49,522 nucleotides of DNA, taken from positions 1 through 49,522 of the forward strand of contig NZ_JAUXXP010000043.1 in NCBI RefSeq assembly GCF_030684895.1, read 5' to 3'. Numbering within the stretch: position 1 is the first letter of the stretch; the number at the start of each line of letters is the position of its first letter. The DNA comes from Pseudomonas sp. (lineage in GTDB: Bacteria; Pseudomonadota; Gammaproteobacteria; Pseudomonadales; Pseudomonadaceae). Of the stretch, positions 1 through 9,585 are shown piece by piece. The notes beneath the pieces were generated by a model that was given only the letters and a program-made list of their open reading frames with translations, was not told the origin of the DNA and searched no databases. The position numbers and the translations under genes were made by a program.

Positions 1-29
1 TCCTGCAACTGATCGGACGGAGCAAGTAA
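1..29 (+). CDS. folE: C-terminal tail of GTP cyclohydrolase I (partial)
   Basis: Only the last eight codons and the stop are present; the reading frame starting at base 3 gives LQLIGRSK followed by TAA. Pseudomonas FolE proteins end in a similar FLxLIGR-type tail, and folE lies directly upstream of folX in P. aeruginosa (PA3438-PA3439). The stop codon overlaps the folX start in a TAATG arrangement, which suggests translational coupling. The assignment rests on this short tail and the neighbour, so it is probable rather than certain. The gene runs off the left edge of the window. Confidence 0.6.
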
Positions 30-400
30 TGCCGCGACTGGAACCTGGGATGGCGCGCATCCGCGTCAAGGACCTGCGCCTGCGCACCTACATCGGCATC
101 AAGGAAGAGGAGATCAACAACAAGCAGGACGTGTTGATCAACCTGACCATCCTCTACCCGGCGGTGGAAGCAGTGCGTGACAACGATATCGACCACGCGC
201 TGAACTACCGCACCATCACCAAGGCGGTGATTCGCCACGTCGAGGAAAATCGCTTTGCTCTACTGGAGCGTATGACCCAGGAGATTCTCGACCTGGTCAT
301 GGCCAACCCGGACGTGCGCTACGCCGAAGTGGAAGTGGACAAGCTGCACGCTCTGCGTTTTGCCGAATCGGTGTCGATCACCCTCGCCGGGCATCGCTGA
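29..400 (+). CDS. folX: Dihydroneopterin triphosphate 2'-epimerase
   Basis: FolX epimerises 7,8-dihydroneopterin triphosphate to the monapterin form, in the cytoplasm, on the route to tetrahydromonapterin, the pterin cofactor of phenylalanine hydroxylase in pseudomonads. The 123-residue product has the FolB/FolX fold signature: the strand [15 protein letters not shown] near the N-terminus, [15 protein letters not shown] at about residues 30-44, [11 protein letters not shown] at about 58-68, and a C-terminal [13 protein letters not shown] strand. The length fits the family. The start ATG overlaps the preceding folE stop (TAATG). An internal ATG at codon 8 is possible, but the longer start keeps the [12 protein letters not shown]-terminus known from Pseudomonas FolX. 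FolB is the main alternative, but the context favours FolX. Confidence 0.9.
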   Translation: MPRLEPGMARIRVKDLRLRTYIGIKEEEINNKQDVLINLTILYPAVEAVRDNDIDHALNYRTITKAVIRHVEENRFALLERMTQEILDLVMANPDVRYAEVEVDKLHALRFAESVSITLAGHR

Positions 401-522
401 ACAACACGCTAAAACGCCTCACATGATTCCCGGCGCGTCCTGCGCCGGGGCCGTTGCCGCCAGGCGGGCATGCTCTTATCATCGCCGCCACGCACTCCCG
501 CCTGCCTTTAGAGAGCATCGCC

Positions 523-813
523 ATGACCGAGCAAGAACGCCTCGAACTTGAAGCCGCCGCCTTTCGCAGCCTGGTGCAGCACCTGCGCTCCCGCCCGGAT
601 GTGCAGAACATCGACATGATGAACCTCGCCGGCTTCTGCCGTAACTGCCTGTCCAAGTGGTTCAAGGCCGCCGCCGACGATATCGGTGTGGCCATCACTC
701 CGGATGAGGCGCGTGAAGAGGTCTACGGCATGCCCTATGCCGAGTGGAAAACCAAATACCAGAAGGAAGCCAGCGCCGAGCAGCAGACAGCCTTCAGCAA
801 AGGAAACAAGTAA
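523..813 (+). CDS. DUF1244 family protein
   Basis: A 96-residue soluble protein of the DUF1244 family, whose function is not established. The signature GFCRNCLSKWFKAAAD lies in the middle (about residues 38-53), with two cysteines that could bind metal or form a disulfide, and EEVYGMPYAEWKTKYQ follows. The ATG at 523 was chosen because the acidic MTEQERLELEAAAF start is typical of the family; the codons upstream read as a non-conserved extension. Its stop overlaps the start of the next gene in a TAATG arrangement, so it is likely co-translated with the HopJ-family gene. Confidence 0.85.
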   Translation: MTEQERLELEAAAFRSLVQHLRSRPDVQNIDMMNLAGFCRNCLSKWFKAAADDIGVAITPDEAREEVYGMPYAEWKTKYQKEASAEQQTAFSKGNK

Positions 814-1157
814 TGCGCAGCCTCACCGATTTTCGCGCCAAGCTGCGCGGCGAGCACTTCACCTTCGCCGAAACCCTGGCGTTTATTGCCGAGCACTACC
901 ACTACCAGCCCAGCGCCTTCAGCAATGGCACTGTGCACAACCCAGCCGGACAGAACGAAGGCTCGTGCAAGACCCTCGGCCTGGCCTTGCTCGAAGGCCT
1001 GAGCCTGGAAGAAACCCTGCTGTGCTTTGGCGAACATTACCGCAGCGTACTGGCCACCCCGAGCGGCAGCGACCACGGCAATATCCGCGCATTGATGGAA
1101 ACCGGCCTGGCGGGCGTGCGCTTCGAGCAACCGTCACTGCAGCGCAACAGCTTGTAA
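813..1157 (+). CDS. HopJ-family protein
   Basis: A 114-residue protein of the family named after the type III effector HopJ, although most members are ordinary chromosomal proteins with no secretion signal and unknown role. Visible signatures are FAETLAFIAEHYHYQPSAF (about residues 21-39), FSNGTVHNPAGQNEGSCKT (about 39-57) and LFGEHYRSVL-like text followed by the GSDHGNIRALM block near the C-terminus. The start ATG shares its A with the stop codon of the DUF1244 gene, so the two are expected to be coupled. No type III secretion genes are present in the window, so a virulence role should not be inferred from the name. Confidence 0.85.
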   Translation: MRSLTDFRAKLRGEHFTFAETLAFIAEHYHYQPSAFSNGTVHNPAGQNEGSCKTLGLALLEGLSLEETLLCFGEHYRSVLATPSGSDHGNIRALMETGLAGVRFEQPSLQRNSL

Positions 1158-1342
1158 TCACTCGAAAGAGCAAGCGTGCAAGTTCTTGCGCAACTGTCGG
1201 CAAAGGCTGACAGACATCACATTTAAATCCCCCTATGCTGCGCGCCATTACTTGAACGAGAACACCAGGGAAGGTGCTCCGTGCTGCGTCAGGGCCGTGC
1301 TTCCCCGGTTTCTCCAACCCTACCTGGCTTGGAGTCGCTTGC

Positions 1343-1930
1343 ATGCAGCAGACCTTGGTATGGAAACCATGGCACAACCCCGGCGTGGAAAATCTGCGCC
1401 TGAACATCGATGAACACGGCATCAACGCCACCAGTCATCTGATGCAAAGCCTGCAAGGCCACAGCATCGCCGCCACCTACGTGCTCAACTGCGACCCACG
1501 CTGGCGCTTTCGCCGCCTGTGGCTAAAGGTCGACAACCACGGCCAACGCAGCCTCAACCTCAAGCGCGACATCCGTGGCAACTGGTTCCACAACGGCGAA
1601 CCACGCCCGGACCTCAGCGAATGCCAGCAGGTCATGCTCTCCGAATCGCCCTTTACCCACACCCCAGCCCTGCAGCGCTGCGCCCTGGAAACCGGGCAGA
1701 GCGAACTGATGCAAGTCGCCTATGTCGACTTGCTGACGCTCAAGGTGGAAGCACGCAGCCAGCGCTACCAGCGCCTGCGCGAAGAAGGCGCGACAACCCT
1801 GTACCGCAGCGAAGCGCAGGGCAAAAAGAGCAGCGAACTGACCGTCGATGAGCACGCCTTGCTGGTCAAAGCCAGCGATCAGTTTCTGCGCATGAGCTCG
1901 CGGGATTTGAAGTTGAATACCTGGGTCTGA
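1343..1930 (+). CDS. Putative glycolipid-binding family protein
   Basis: A 195-residue protein resembling the PF06475 (formerly DUF1089) putative glycolipid-binding family, known from P. aeruginosa PA1994. Seen in the sequence: a tryptophan-rich start (LVWKPWHNPGVENLRL), the strand VLNCDPRWRFRRLWLKV at about residues 47-63, the GNWFHNGEPRPDLSECQQVML block at about 79-99 including conserved DLSEC, and FTHTPALQR. There is no signal peptide or membrane segment. The ATG at 1343 is preceded by GGAG at a normal distance, whereas the longer upstream frame has no ribosome site. The biochemical role is unproven; the family name comes from structural similarity. Confidence 0.75.
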   Translation: MQQTLVWKPWHNPGVENLRLNIDEHGINATSHLMQSLQGHSIAATYVLNCDPRWRFRRLWLKVDNHGQRSLNLKRDIRGNWFHNGEPRPDLSECQQVMLSESPFTHTPALQRCALETGQSELMQVAYVDLLTLKVEARSQRYQRLREEGATTLYRSEAQGKKSSELTVDEHALLVKASDQFLRMSSRDLKLNTWV

Positions 1931-1946
1931 GGAACCACTGCTGATG

Positions 1947-2004
1947 TGGGAGGGGCTTCAGCCGCGATACAACCACTAAAAGCTCGCCGCTAAAGCGCCT
2001 CCTA
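1947..2004. repeat. REP-type intergenic palindrome
   Basis: Two imperfect inverted arms (1947-1967 and 1984-2004), each of the GGAGGxGCTTxAGCxGCGA kind, face each other across a 16-base loop. This is the usual arrangement of paired Pseudomonas REP sequences in extragenic space. It lies between the convergent ends of the glycolipid-binding gene and trxB. Confidence 0.75.
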
Positions 2005-2050
2005 CGAAGCCCTCATCGCCCCGTACAGATGCTTTCCTCGGACACATAAA

Positions 2051-2083
2051 AATGCCGCCGACCTGATCCAGGTCGGCGGCATT
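2051..2083 (-). terminator. Rho-independent terminator of trxB
   Basis: A perfect 15-bp stem with a 3-base loop. Read on the minus strand, the stem is followed by a run of T (bases 2048-2052 are A on the plus strand). It lies just past the trxB stop codon. Confidence 0.9.
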
Positions 2084-2116
2084 GCGGTTCATATCAAGGT
2101 CTTTGCATTCTCAGGC

Positions 2117-3118
<1,002 letters not shown>

Positions 3119-3330
3119 CTAGGGGAAGGCAGTAAGGTCGGAAGCCCCACAAAGGGATGCCGCGCAGCCTATGCCCGCCCAGCCCACGGCGGAAATATGC
3201 TTTGCCAATCCCTTGCATAGGCAAGCGCTATAACCCCGCCAGGCAATCGTTAACGCCCATTGCAGAGGCTTTCACCTGCCAGACAAAGCCGGTAAGGTCG
3301 CGCGGAGTTCAATTTCACGGAGACGCCCTT

Positions 3331-4083
3331 ATGTCCGCGCCTGTGCTGACCGGCCCGCAATACCTCAGCGAAGGCCTGAAACTGGTGCTGAGCCCCGGCC
3401 TGCGACTGTTTGTGCTGCTACCCCTGACGATCAACCTGATCCTCTTCGTTGGCCTGATTTACCTGGCCTTGCAGCAGTTCGGCGGCTGGGTCGATACCTT
3501 TATGCCCAGCCTGCCGAGCTGGCTGAGCTTTCTCGAATACGTACTGTGGCCACTGTTTGTGGTGCTGGTACTGCTGATGGTGTTTTTCACCTTCACCCTG
3601 CTGGCCAATATCATCGCGGCGCCGTTTAACGGCTTTCTCGCGGAAAAGGTCGAAGTGGTGGTACGCGGTCAGGACGACTTTCCGCCGTTCAGCTGGGCCG
3701 AGCTGATGGCCATGGTACCGCGCACCCTGGGCCGCGAACTGCGCAAGCTGGGCTACTTCCTGCCGCGCGCCATTGGCCTGCTGATTCTGAGCTTTATCCC
3801 GGTGGTCAACCTGATCGCCGCACCGCTGTGGCTGCTGTTTGGCGTGTGGATGATGGCGATTCAGTACATCGACTACCCGGCGGACAACAACAAGATGAGC
3901 TGGCAGGAGATGCTCGCCTGGCTGCGTGAAAAACGCTGGCAGAGCCTGGGCTTTGGCGGCATCACCTACGTGGCGCTGCTGGTGCCAGGGCTGAATATCC
4001 TGATGATGCCGGCGGCCGTAGCCGGCGCCACGGTGTTCTGGGTGCGTGAACGCCAGGAGCAGGCGCTCACGCCCACTGCCTAA
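3331..4083 (+). CDS. cysZ: Sulfate transporter CysZ
   Basis: An inner-membrane protein that brings sulfate into the cytoplasm for cysteine synthesis. The 250-residue product starts [24 protein letters not shown] and has hydrophobic segments at about residues 24-48 and 66-95, a re-entrant-looking region at about 145-175, and a last segment at about 210-235. The block [10 protein letters not shown] and the late YIDYPADNN match CysZ family members, and the length agrees. The ATG at 3331 follows GGAG about 9 bases upstream; the longer frame reads through the promoter region and is discarded. It is divergent from trxB across 266 bases. Confidence 0.9.
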   Translation: MSAPVLTGPQYLSEGLKLVLSPGLRLFVLLPLTINLILFVGLIYLALQQFGGWVDTFMPSLPSWLSFLEYVLWPLFVVLVLLMVFFTFTLLANIIAAPFNGFLAEKVEVVVRGQDDFPPFSWAELMAMVPRTLGRELRKLGYFLPRAIGLLILSFIPVVNLIAAPLWLLFGVWMMAIQYIDYPADNNKMSWQEMLAWLREKRWQSLGFGGITYVALLVPGLNILMMPAAVAGATVFWVRERQEQALTPTA

Positions 4084-4099
4084 GTAATCACCCCGCAGG

Positions 4100-5209
4100 C
4101 TAGCTGCGCTCAAGCACCGTGCGCAGCGCCTGCATCGAGGCCTGGGATTCGCGCTCAATGCGCCGGCTTAGCAGCAGGCGATTGGCCAGGCGCATCAGCA
4201 CACCGTCGAAGCCGTATTCCAGGGTGCGGACAAACTCGCAACCGCCTTCCACTTCCAGGCACTCGTAGGTCAGCAGCAGCCCCAGGCCGTGATCACCACG
4301 GGCGCTGGCTTGCCAGCGGCGTGCCGGTTGATAGTCGAGTACATCCCAGCGCAGATGGCCGGCGCGGCCGCCGGCGTGGATATCTTCCTCGAACACGTCA
4401 CCCGCGAGCAGGACACCATCGCGGCCGTAGATATGTAACGACGACGGGTGCCATTCGGGCCAATGAATAGGCGCGGCGGCATAACTCAGCACCTCGTCCG
4501 CCGGGCGGGTGAGGCGAATGCGATGCTGCTGGCGGTTCTGCTGATAAGTCGGCTCCGGTTCCCAGTGCAGGGTGCCGTACAGCCAGTCCATCAGTGGATG
4601 GACGATGCCGAAGTTGCGCGAATGCATCAGCTCACGGCGGTGGTGCAGCGCATGTAGACGGCGCATCTGACGAATCCACGGCAGGCGCGTAAGCGGATGT
4701 TCGGCCGGCAGGTGCTCGCAGGCGTGCACCACCTCGTAGCTCATATACCCCAGCAGCATGCTGCCGGCGAACAGCGCGGCAAGGTTGCCGTCGAGCTGCG
4801 CCAGCAGCCACCAAATGCCCAGCAGCGGCAGGCTGTAGAGCACGATCAGCCAGGCAGGAAAGAGGATCACCCGCCAATCACGCAGCGTCTCGTAGCGCAT
4901 CTGGCCTTCAACAAAAAAACTGTGGTGATCGCCGGTGTGGCGCTTGTAGAACAGCTGGCCGAAGCGCGTCTTGTTGTGCCCCAGGCGCTTGTGCACCTGG
5001 TACTCACCCCAGCTGAAGAACACCAGGCTCAGCGGCACCAGCAGCCATTGCCAGAGCGCCACCGCGTCCAGCGTGCGCCACAGCAGGCTTATACAAGTCA
5101 GGCCGTAGGCCAACACAAAGCCGGCATGCAGCCAGGGGTTGTACAGCGGGTGGATGGCATCCCGATAACGTGTGCGGAAAGCCTGAGCATTGTCATTGTT
5201 ATAGGCCAC
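4100..5209 (-). CDS. Membrane fatty acid hydroxylase-like / SRPBCC fusion
   Basis: A 369-residue two-part protein. The N-terminal half (about 25-215) has at least three hydrophobic segments and the histidine clusters of the sterol desaturase / fatty acid hydroxylase superfamily: H73-x4-H78, H91-xxx-HH96, H162-xxx-H166 and H186-xx-HH190. Together these could hold a di-iron centre. The C-terminal part (about 235-369) reads like an SRPBCC/START ligand-binding domain (IHWPEWHPSSLHIYG, YECLEVEGGCEFVRTLEYGF). The start is GTG at 5209 with GGAG seven bases upstream; an out-of-frame ATG sits between them. It is divergent from a LysR gene that may control it. The substrate is unknown. Confidence 0.75.
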   Translation of the reverse strand: MAYNNDNAQAFRTRYRDAIHPLYNPWLHAGFVLAYGLTCISLLWRTLDAVALWQWLLVPLSLVFFSWGEYQVHKRLGHNKTRFGQLFYKRHTGDHHSFFVEGQMRYETLRDWRVILFPAWLIVLYSLPLLGIWWLLAQLDGNLAALFAGSMLLGYMSYEVVHACEHLPAEHPLTRLPWIRQMRRLHALHHRRELMHSRNFGIVHPLMDWLYGTLHWEPEPTYQQNRQQHRIRLTRPADEVLSYAAAPIHWPEWHPSSLHIYGRDGVLLAGDVFEEDIHAGGRAGHLRWDVLDYQPARRWQASARGDHGLGLLLTYECLEVEGGCEFVRTLEYGFDGVLMRLANRLLLSRRIERESQASMQALRTVLERS

Positions 5210-5262
5210 GGCATGACTCCTGTGCGGATTGACAGCAGTCTAGGCGCGGCCAGATCATTCCG

Positions 5263-5289
5263 ATAATGGATATTCAGAAAGAGCATTAT
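5263..5289. promoter_or_regulatory. Candidate LysR-type operator between the divergent genes
   Basis: ATAATG at 5263-5268 is mirrored by CATTAT at 5284-5289 with 15 bases between. It lies in the 82-base gap between the hydroxylase-fusion gene and the divergent LysR gene, where LysR regulators usually bind. The arms are short and AT-rich, so chance is possible. Confidence 0.35.
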
Positions 5290-5291
5290 TC

Positions 5292-6194
5292 TTGATAACG
5301 AATTTGCGTCAGCTCGACCTCAACCTGCTGCTGGTCTTCGATGCGCTGATGCAGGAAGGCAACCTGACCCGCGCCGCCGAACGCCTGCACCTGAGCCAGT
5401 CAACCGTGAGCAACGCCCTCGCCCGCCTGCGCCAGCAACTGGGTGAAGAGCTGTTCCTGCGCACCGCCCGTGGCCTGACCCCCACCGCCCGCGCCCAGGC
5501 CCTCTATATACCCGTGCGCCAGGCGCTGCGCCTGCTGCAGACCGGCCTGGGCCCGGCCGAACCCTTTGACCCGCAAACCCCGCACGCCTTCAGCCTGTCG
5601 CTGAACGACTACGCGCAAGCCGCGCTGCTGCCCATGTTGCAGGCGCATCTGACGCGAGTCGCCGCGCAGGTCGAGCTGCTGGTGCAAGCCGATGATGCCG
5701 ACAGCCTGGTGCAGCGTTTGGAAAGCGGCGCGCTGGACCTGGCCATCGACTACCTGCATTTCGATTCACCCGACCTGCATTACGCGCCGCTGCGCGAAGA
5801 ACCGCTGGTGGCCATCGGCCGCGCCGGGCACCCAGCCTTTATCGGCGGGCTGAGCCTGGAGGATTACCAACAGGCGCGGCATATCATCGTCACCCCACGC
5901 GCCGGGCGTGGCTCGCCGCTGGAAATCGTCCTGGGTTCGGCCAGGGTACGGCGGCAGGCGGCCTTGCATTTGCCCAATTACCTGCCGATCCCGGCCATCG
6001 TCGCCCAGACCGACCTGCTCGGCACCGTGCCCGCCCGCCTGGCCGAGGCGTTCGCTCCGGTGCATGCGCTGGAAATCGCGGCGCTGCCCTTCGCTATGCC
6101 GCCCGTGCAGGTCAGCCTGATCTGGCACCAGCAACAGCACCTCGACCCGGCGCACATCTGGCTGCGTCAGCAGCTGATCAAGCTGCTCGACTGA
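5292..6194 (+). CDS. LysR-family transcriptional regulator
   Basis: A DNA-binding regulator of 300 residues or slightly fewer. The N-terminal winged helix-turn-helix is clear (LDLNLLLVFDALMQEGNLTRAAERLHLSQSTVSNALARLR, about residues 7-48), followed by GEELFLRTARGLTPTARA and a LysR effector-binding domain to the end. No ATG lies at the expected site: the frame opens with TTG at 5292, and a second TTG at 5304 (giving MRQLDLNLL) is an equally reasonable start. It is transcribed away from the hydroxylase/SRPBCC gene, which is its likely target. The inducer cannot be told from sequence. Confidence 0.9.
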   Translation: MITNLRQLDLNLLLVFDALMQEGNLTRAAERLHLSQSTVSNALARLRQQLGEELFLRTARGLTPTARAQALYIPVRQALRLLQTGLGPAEPFDPQTPHAFSLSLNDYAQAALLPMLQAHLTRVAAQVELLVQADDADSLVQRLESGALDLAIDYLHFDSPDLHYAPLREEPLVAIGRAGHPAFIGGLSLEDYQQARHIIVTPRAGRGSPLEIVLGSARVRRQAALHLPNYLPIPAIVAQTDLLGTVPARLAEAFAPVHALEIAALPFAMPPVQVSLIWHQQQHLDPAHIWLRQQLIKLLD

Positions 6195-6252
6195 AATACA
6201 AGCGCAATCAAAGCGTCACAGTCACTACATAACGGCAGCGGACACTGCTGCC

Positions 6253-7431
6253 ATGAGCACAGCTTCCCTGCATATTGCGCTGATCAGCGAAACCTTCCCG
6301 CCGGAAATCAACGGCGTAGCCAACACCCTCGGGCGCCTGGTCGATGGCCTGCGTGGCCATGGCCATCGCGTGCAACTGGTGCGGCCGCGACAAAGCGTCG
6401 ACCCGCGCGGTGCGGTCGATCAGGATTTATTGCTAACCCGTGGCTGGCCGCTGCCCGGCTACCCCGGTTTGCAGTGGGGTCAGTCGTCGATGCACAAGCT
6501 GCTGCGCAACTGGCAACGGCAGCGTCCGGATGTGCTGTATATCGCCACCGAAGGCCCGTTGGGCCTGTCCGCCCTGCGCGCCGCGCGGCGTTTGCAGATT
6601 CCGGTGGTCAGCGGTTTTCACACCAACTTCCAGCAATACACCGGGCATTACGGCTTTGGCTTGCTGACCCGCGTTCTGACCAACTACCTGCGCTGGTTCC
6701 ATAACCGCTCGCAGATGACTCTGGTGCCCAGCGTCAGCCAGCAGATCGAGCTGCAACGGCGTGGCTTCGACAACCTGGAACTGCTTTCGCGCGGCGTCGA
6801 CAGCCAGCTGTTTCACCCGGCCAAACGCTGCGCGGCTTTGCGCGAGCGCTGGGGCCTGGCGGAACAAGACATCGCCATCCTGCATGTCGGCCGCCTGGCC
6901 GCAGAAAAGAACCTGGCCCTGCTTAGCAAGAGCTTTCAGGCGCTGCAGCAGGCGCACCCGCAGCGGCGGCTGAAACTGATCCTGGTCGGCGATGGCCCGC
7001 AGTGCGCCAACCTGCAGCAGCAACTGCCCGAGGCGGTGTTCTGCGGCCTGCAGCGCGGAGAGGAACTGGCGGCGCATTACGCCTCGGGCGATCTGTTTCT
7101 ATTCCCGAGCCTGTCGGAAACCTTCGGCAATGTGGTACTCGAAGCCCTGGCTTCCGGGCTTGGCGTGGTGGCGTTTGATCAGGCGGCGGCCGCGCAACAT
7201 ATCCGCCACGGGCACAACGGCGCGCTGGCGGTGGCCGAGGACGAACAAGGTTTTATCGACGCCGCCAGCTGGCTGCTGACCGACCACGAAGGCCTGCGCC
7301 GGGTGCGCCTGAATGCCCGGCTACATGCCTCACGCCAGGGCTGGCCGGCGATTGTCGAGCTGTTCGAGCAGCATCTACGTACTGCCATGCAACCAGTAGC
7401 GGAGCTGCCGGCCGGCAGAACGCAGCATTGA
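6253..7431 (+). CDS. GT4-type glycosyltransferase
   Basis: A retaining GT-B glycosyltransferase of 392 residues, similar to the GDP-mannose-dependent alpha-mannosyltransferase group. The N-terminal half carries SETFPPEINGVANTLGRLVDGL (acceptor-side loop, about 12-33). The C-terminal half shows HVGRLAAEKNLALL (about 215-228), LVGDGP, and the donor-site E-x7-E block FPSLSETFGNVVLEALASG (about 285-303). There is no signal peptide; the protein is expected in the cytoplasm or at the inner face of the membrane. The gene stands alone between the LysR gene and REP repeats. A mannosyl or glucosyl transfer to lipid or surface glycan is likely, but donor and acceptor are unproven. Confidence 0.85.
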   Translation: MSTASLHIALISETFPPEINGVANTLGRLVDGLRGHGHRVQLVRPRQSVDPRGAVDQDLLLTRGWPLPGYPGLQWGQSSMHKLLRNWQRQRPDVLYIATEGPLGLSALRAARRLQIPVVSGFHTNFQQYTGHYGFGLLTRVLTNYLRWFHNRSQMTLVPSVSQQIELQRRGFDNLELLSRGVDSQLFHPAKRCAALRERWGLAEQDIAILHVGRLAAEKNLALLSKSFQALQQAHPQRRLKLILVGDGPQCANLQQQLPEAVFCGLQRGEELAAHYASGDLFLFPSLSETFGNVVLEALASGLGVVAFDQAAAAQHIRHGHNGALAVAEDEQGFIDAASWLLTDHEGLRRVRLNARLHASRQGWPAIVELFEQHLRTAMQPVAELPAGRTQH

Positions 7432-7437
7432 AGCCCC

Positions 7438-7509
7438 TGTAGGAGCGGGCCATGCCCGCGAAAAAATGGACTTAAACAGCAAAAGCTCGCGGACAAGTCC
7501 GCTCCTACA
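7438..7509. repeat. REP doublet of the TGTAGGAGCGG type
   Basis: The left arm at 7438-7461 starts TGTAGGAGCGGGC, and the right arm at 7487-7509 is its near reverse complement ending CCGCTCCTACA; the arms are separated by 25 bases. This is a standard Pseudomonas REP pair. Its right arm runs straight into a 31-bp copy of the sfsA 3' end. Confidence 0.85.
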
Positions 7510-7533
7510 ACAGCACATCCAGACGCTTGATCA
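7503..7533. repeat. 31-bp direct copy of the sfsA 3' end
   Basis: Bases 7503-7533 repeat bases 7668-7698 with a single mismatch, 165 bases apart. The second copy contains the sfsA stop codon (7670-7672) and its last nine codons. The first copy is therefore a detached remnant of the gene's tail, separated from it by a GTAGCCCGG-type repeat. Confidence 0.85.
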
Positions 7534-7539
7534 GGCACC

Positions 7540-7645
7540 GTAGCCCGGATAAGCCTTGGCGCAATCCGGGAAGCAATCACCGCCCTACTCACAGGCCACT
7601 GCGCAAACATCCAACCCCGGACTGCGCTGCGCTTGTTCGGGCTAC
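7540..7645. repeat. GTAGCCCGGAT-type inverted repeat
   Basis: The segment begins GTAGCCCGGATAAGCC and ends with the reverse-complement-like TTGTTCGGGCTAC. Inner arms CAATCCGGG and CCCCGGACTG add to the pairing. This is a second class of Pseudomonas extragenic palindrome, distinct from the REP doublet beside it. Confidence 0.75.
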
Positions 7646-7669
7646 GGGTTGAAACGGAAAGCTCCGTTC

Positions 7670-8377
7670 CTACAACCGCACATCCAGACGCTTGATCAAC
7701 CGCACTTCCTGCGCGCTGATCGCCGCGCCATAGGCCAACACCTCAACACCGGCGCTCACTGCCTCACGCAACGCGGCGGCATAGGCCGGGTCGATTTCCT
7801 CAGCTGGGCGCACCGCGTCGATGTCCGTCAGGTTCACGCAATACAGCTGCACCGCGCGAATGCCCTCACGGGCCAGTGCCGCCAGTTCACGCAGGTGTTT
7901 GCTGCCGCGCTCGGTGCGCGCATCAGGAAAGGCGGCGACGCGGCTGTCGGCGAAGCCCAGGGTCACGCTCTTCACTTCGACAAACGCCGCGCCTGTCGGG
8001 TAGTCCAGGCGAAAGTCGATACGGCTGCGCTCATGGCCATACGGCACCTCGCGCTTGAGGCTGGTAAAGCCGTTCAACTCGGTGATCAGTCCAGCATTTA
8101 GCGCCTCCTCCACCAGGGCATTGGCGCGCCCGGTATTGATCACCGCCAGGCGGCCGTGCGGTGTCTCACCAATCTCCCAGGTGCCCGGCAGCTTGCGCTT
8201 GGGGTCGTTGCTGCGGCTGAACCAGATGCGCGCGCCTTCACTCATGCAGTTGAGCATCGAGCCGGTATTGGCGCAGTGGATGGTCAGCCGCTCGCCGCTG
8301 GCGGTCTCGATATCGGCGAGAAAACGCTTATAGCGGCGCAGCAGCCGTCCCTCTTGCAGCGGCGGCTCAAACTGCAT
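7670..8377 (-). CDS. sfsA: Sugar fermentation stimulation protein homologue SfsA
   Basis: A 235-residue member of the SfsA family, which has an N-terminal OB-like part and a nuclease-like C-terminal part. E. coli SfsA binds DNA and affects maltose metabolism, but its molecular role is unsettled. Seen here: [20 protein letters not shown] at the start, [21 protein letters not shown] (about 34-54), [24 protein letters not shown] (about 118-141; D-x-EVK resembles a nuclease core) and [21 protein letters not shown]. The ATG at 8377 lies inside the end of the aminotransferase gene (11-base overlap), so the two form an operon. A 31-bp copy of its 3' end lies downstream. Confidence 0.93.
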   Translation of the reverse strand: MQFEPPLQEGRLLRRYKRFLADIETASGERLTIHCANTGSMLNCMSEGARIWFSRSNDPKRKLPGTWEIGETPHGRLAVINTGRANALVEEALNAGLITELNGFTSLKREVPYGHERSRIDFRLDYPTGAAFVEVKSVTLGFADSRVAAFPDARTERGSKHLRELAALAREGIRAVQLYCVNLTDIDAVRPAEEIDPAYAAALREAVSAGVEVLAYGAAISAQEVRLIKRLDVRL

Positions 8378-9548
8378 GGGGCTTCCAGCTATTCAAGCCA
8401 CGTTTGATGCGATCCACCGCCTGCTGCAGGCGCGGCAGGTCCTGGGTATAGGCAAAGCGCACATGCTGCGCGGCCTGGTAGCGGCCGAAATCCAGACCGG
8501 GGGTAAAGGCCACATGCTCGGTTTCCAGAAAGTGCTGGCAGAAGGCAAAGGCATCACCGCCGAAGGCGCTGATATCGGCATATAAATAGAAGGCGCCCTC
8601 CGGCTCCACGGCGATCTTGAAGCCCAGTTCACGCAACGCCGGCAAGAGGAAATCACGGCGGCGCTGAAATTCATGGCGACGCTGCTCGAGGATCTCCAGG
8701 GTCTGCGGCTGAAAACAGGCCAGCGCAGCGTGCTGGGCCATGCTCGGCGCGCTGATATAGAGGTTCTGCGCCAATTTCTCCAGCTCCGGCACGGCGGCCG
8801 GTGGCGCCACCAGCCAGCCCAGGCGCCAGCCAGTCATGCCGAAATACTTGGAAAAACTGTTGAGCACAAAGGCTTCGTCGTCCACTTCCAGCACGCTGGC
8901 GGCATCTACGCCGTAGGTCAGGCCATGGTAGATCTCATCCACCACCAGATGGCCGCCGCGCGCCTTCAAGGCCTGGGACAGCCCGCTTAGCTCATCACGG
9001 CTAAGCAAGGTGCCGGTCGGGTTGGCCGGCGACGCCACCAGTGCGCCGACGCTATCCTGATCCCAATAACGCTCGATCAGCTCGGGCGTCAGCTGATAAC
9101 GCACCTCCGGGCCCACCGGCACCAGCTGCGCCGCGCCTTCGACCAGGCGCAAAAAGTGCCGGTTGCAGGGATAACCGGGATCGGCCAGCAGCCAGTGCTT
9201 GCCGGGGTCAACCAACAGGCTGGTGGCCAGTAGCAAGGCGCCCGAGCCACCCGGGGTGATCAAAATGCGCTGCGGGTCGATATCCAGACCGTAACGCTGG
9301 CCATAGAAACTGGAAATCGCCTCACGCAGGGCCGGCAGGCCGCGCGCGGCGGTGTAACGAGTGTGCCCATCGGCCAGAGCGGCCTGCCCGGCGGCGACAA
9401 TCGGCGCGGCGGTGGTGAAGTCCGGCTCGCCGATTTCCAGGTGAATCACGTCATGGCCGTCAGCCTGCAGCTGATTGGCACGAGCGAGCAGCGCCATCAC
9501 GTGAAAAGGTTCTATGGCGCGGCTGCGCGCACTGTAGGACTGGGCCAT
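8367..9548 (-). CDS. Class I/II PLP-dependent aminotransferase
   Basis: A cytoplasmic fold-type I aminotransferase of 393 residues. Motifs: HLEIGEPDF (about 36-44), [14 protein letters not shown] (about 65-78), [10 protein letters not shown] (about 173-182), the PLP-binding aspartate in VDEIYHGL (D204), and the Schiff-base lysine K234 in [24 protein letters not shown] and the late VRFAYTQD carry the substrate-carboxylate arginine region. The ATG at 9548 follows AAGG. sfsA overlaps the 3' end and is probably co-transcribed. Substrate choice (aspartate, aromatic, or alanine/valine type) cannot be decided from sequence alone, so no symbol is given. Confidence 0.9.
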   Translation of the reverse strand: MAQSYSARSRAIEPFHVMALLARANQLQADGHDVIHLEIGEPDFTTAAPIVAAGQAALADGHTRYTAARGLPALREAISSFYGQRYGLDIDPQRILITPGGSGALLLATSLLVDPGKHWLLADPGYPCNRHFLRLVEGAAQLVPVGPEVRYQLTPELIERYWDQDSVGALVASPANPTGTLLSRDELSGLSQALKARGGHLVVDEIYHGLTYGVDAASVLEVDDEAFVLNSFSKYFGMTGWRLGWLVAPPAAVPELEKLAQNLYISAPSMAQHAALACFQPQTLEILEQRRHEFQRRRDFLLPALRELGFKIAVEPEGAFYLYADISAFGGDAFAFCQHFLETEHVAFTPGLDFGRYQAAQHVRFAYTQDLPRLQQAVDRIKRGLNSWKPHAV

Positions 9549-9585
9549 GGGACTGCCTTGGTCTGGATTAAGGCGCGGATTCTAA

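Noticed and set aside
813..1157. Reading the HopJ-family gene as a type III secretion effector
   Set aside because: Chromosomal members are widespread without type III systems, and no secretion or chaperone genes lie nearby.
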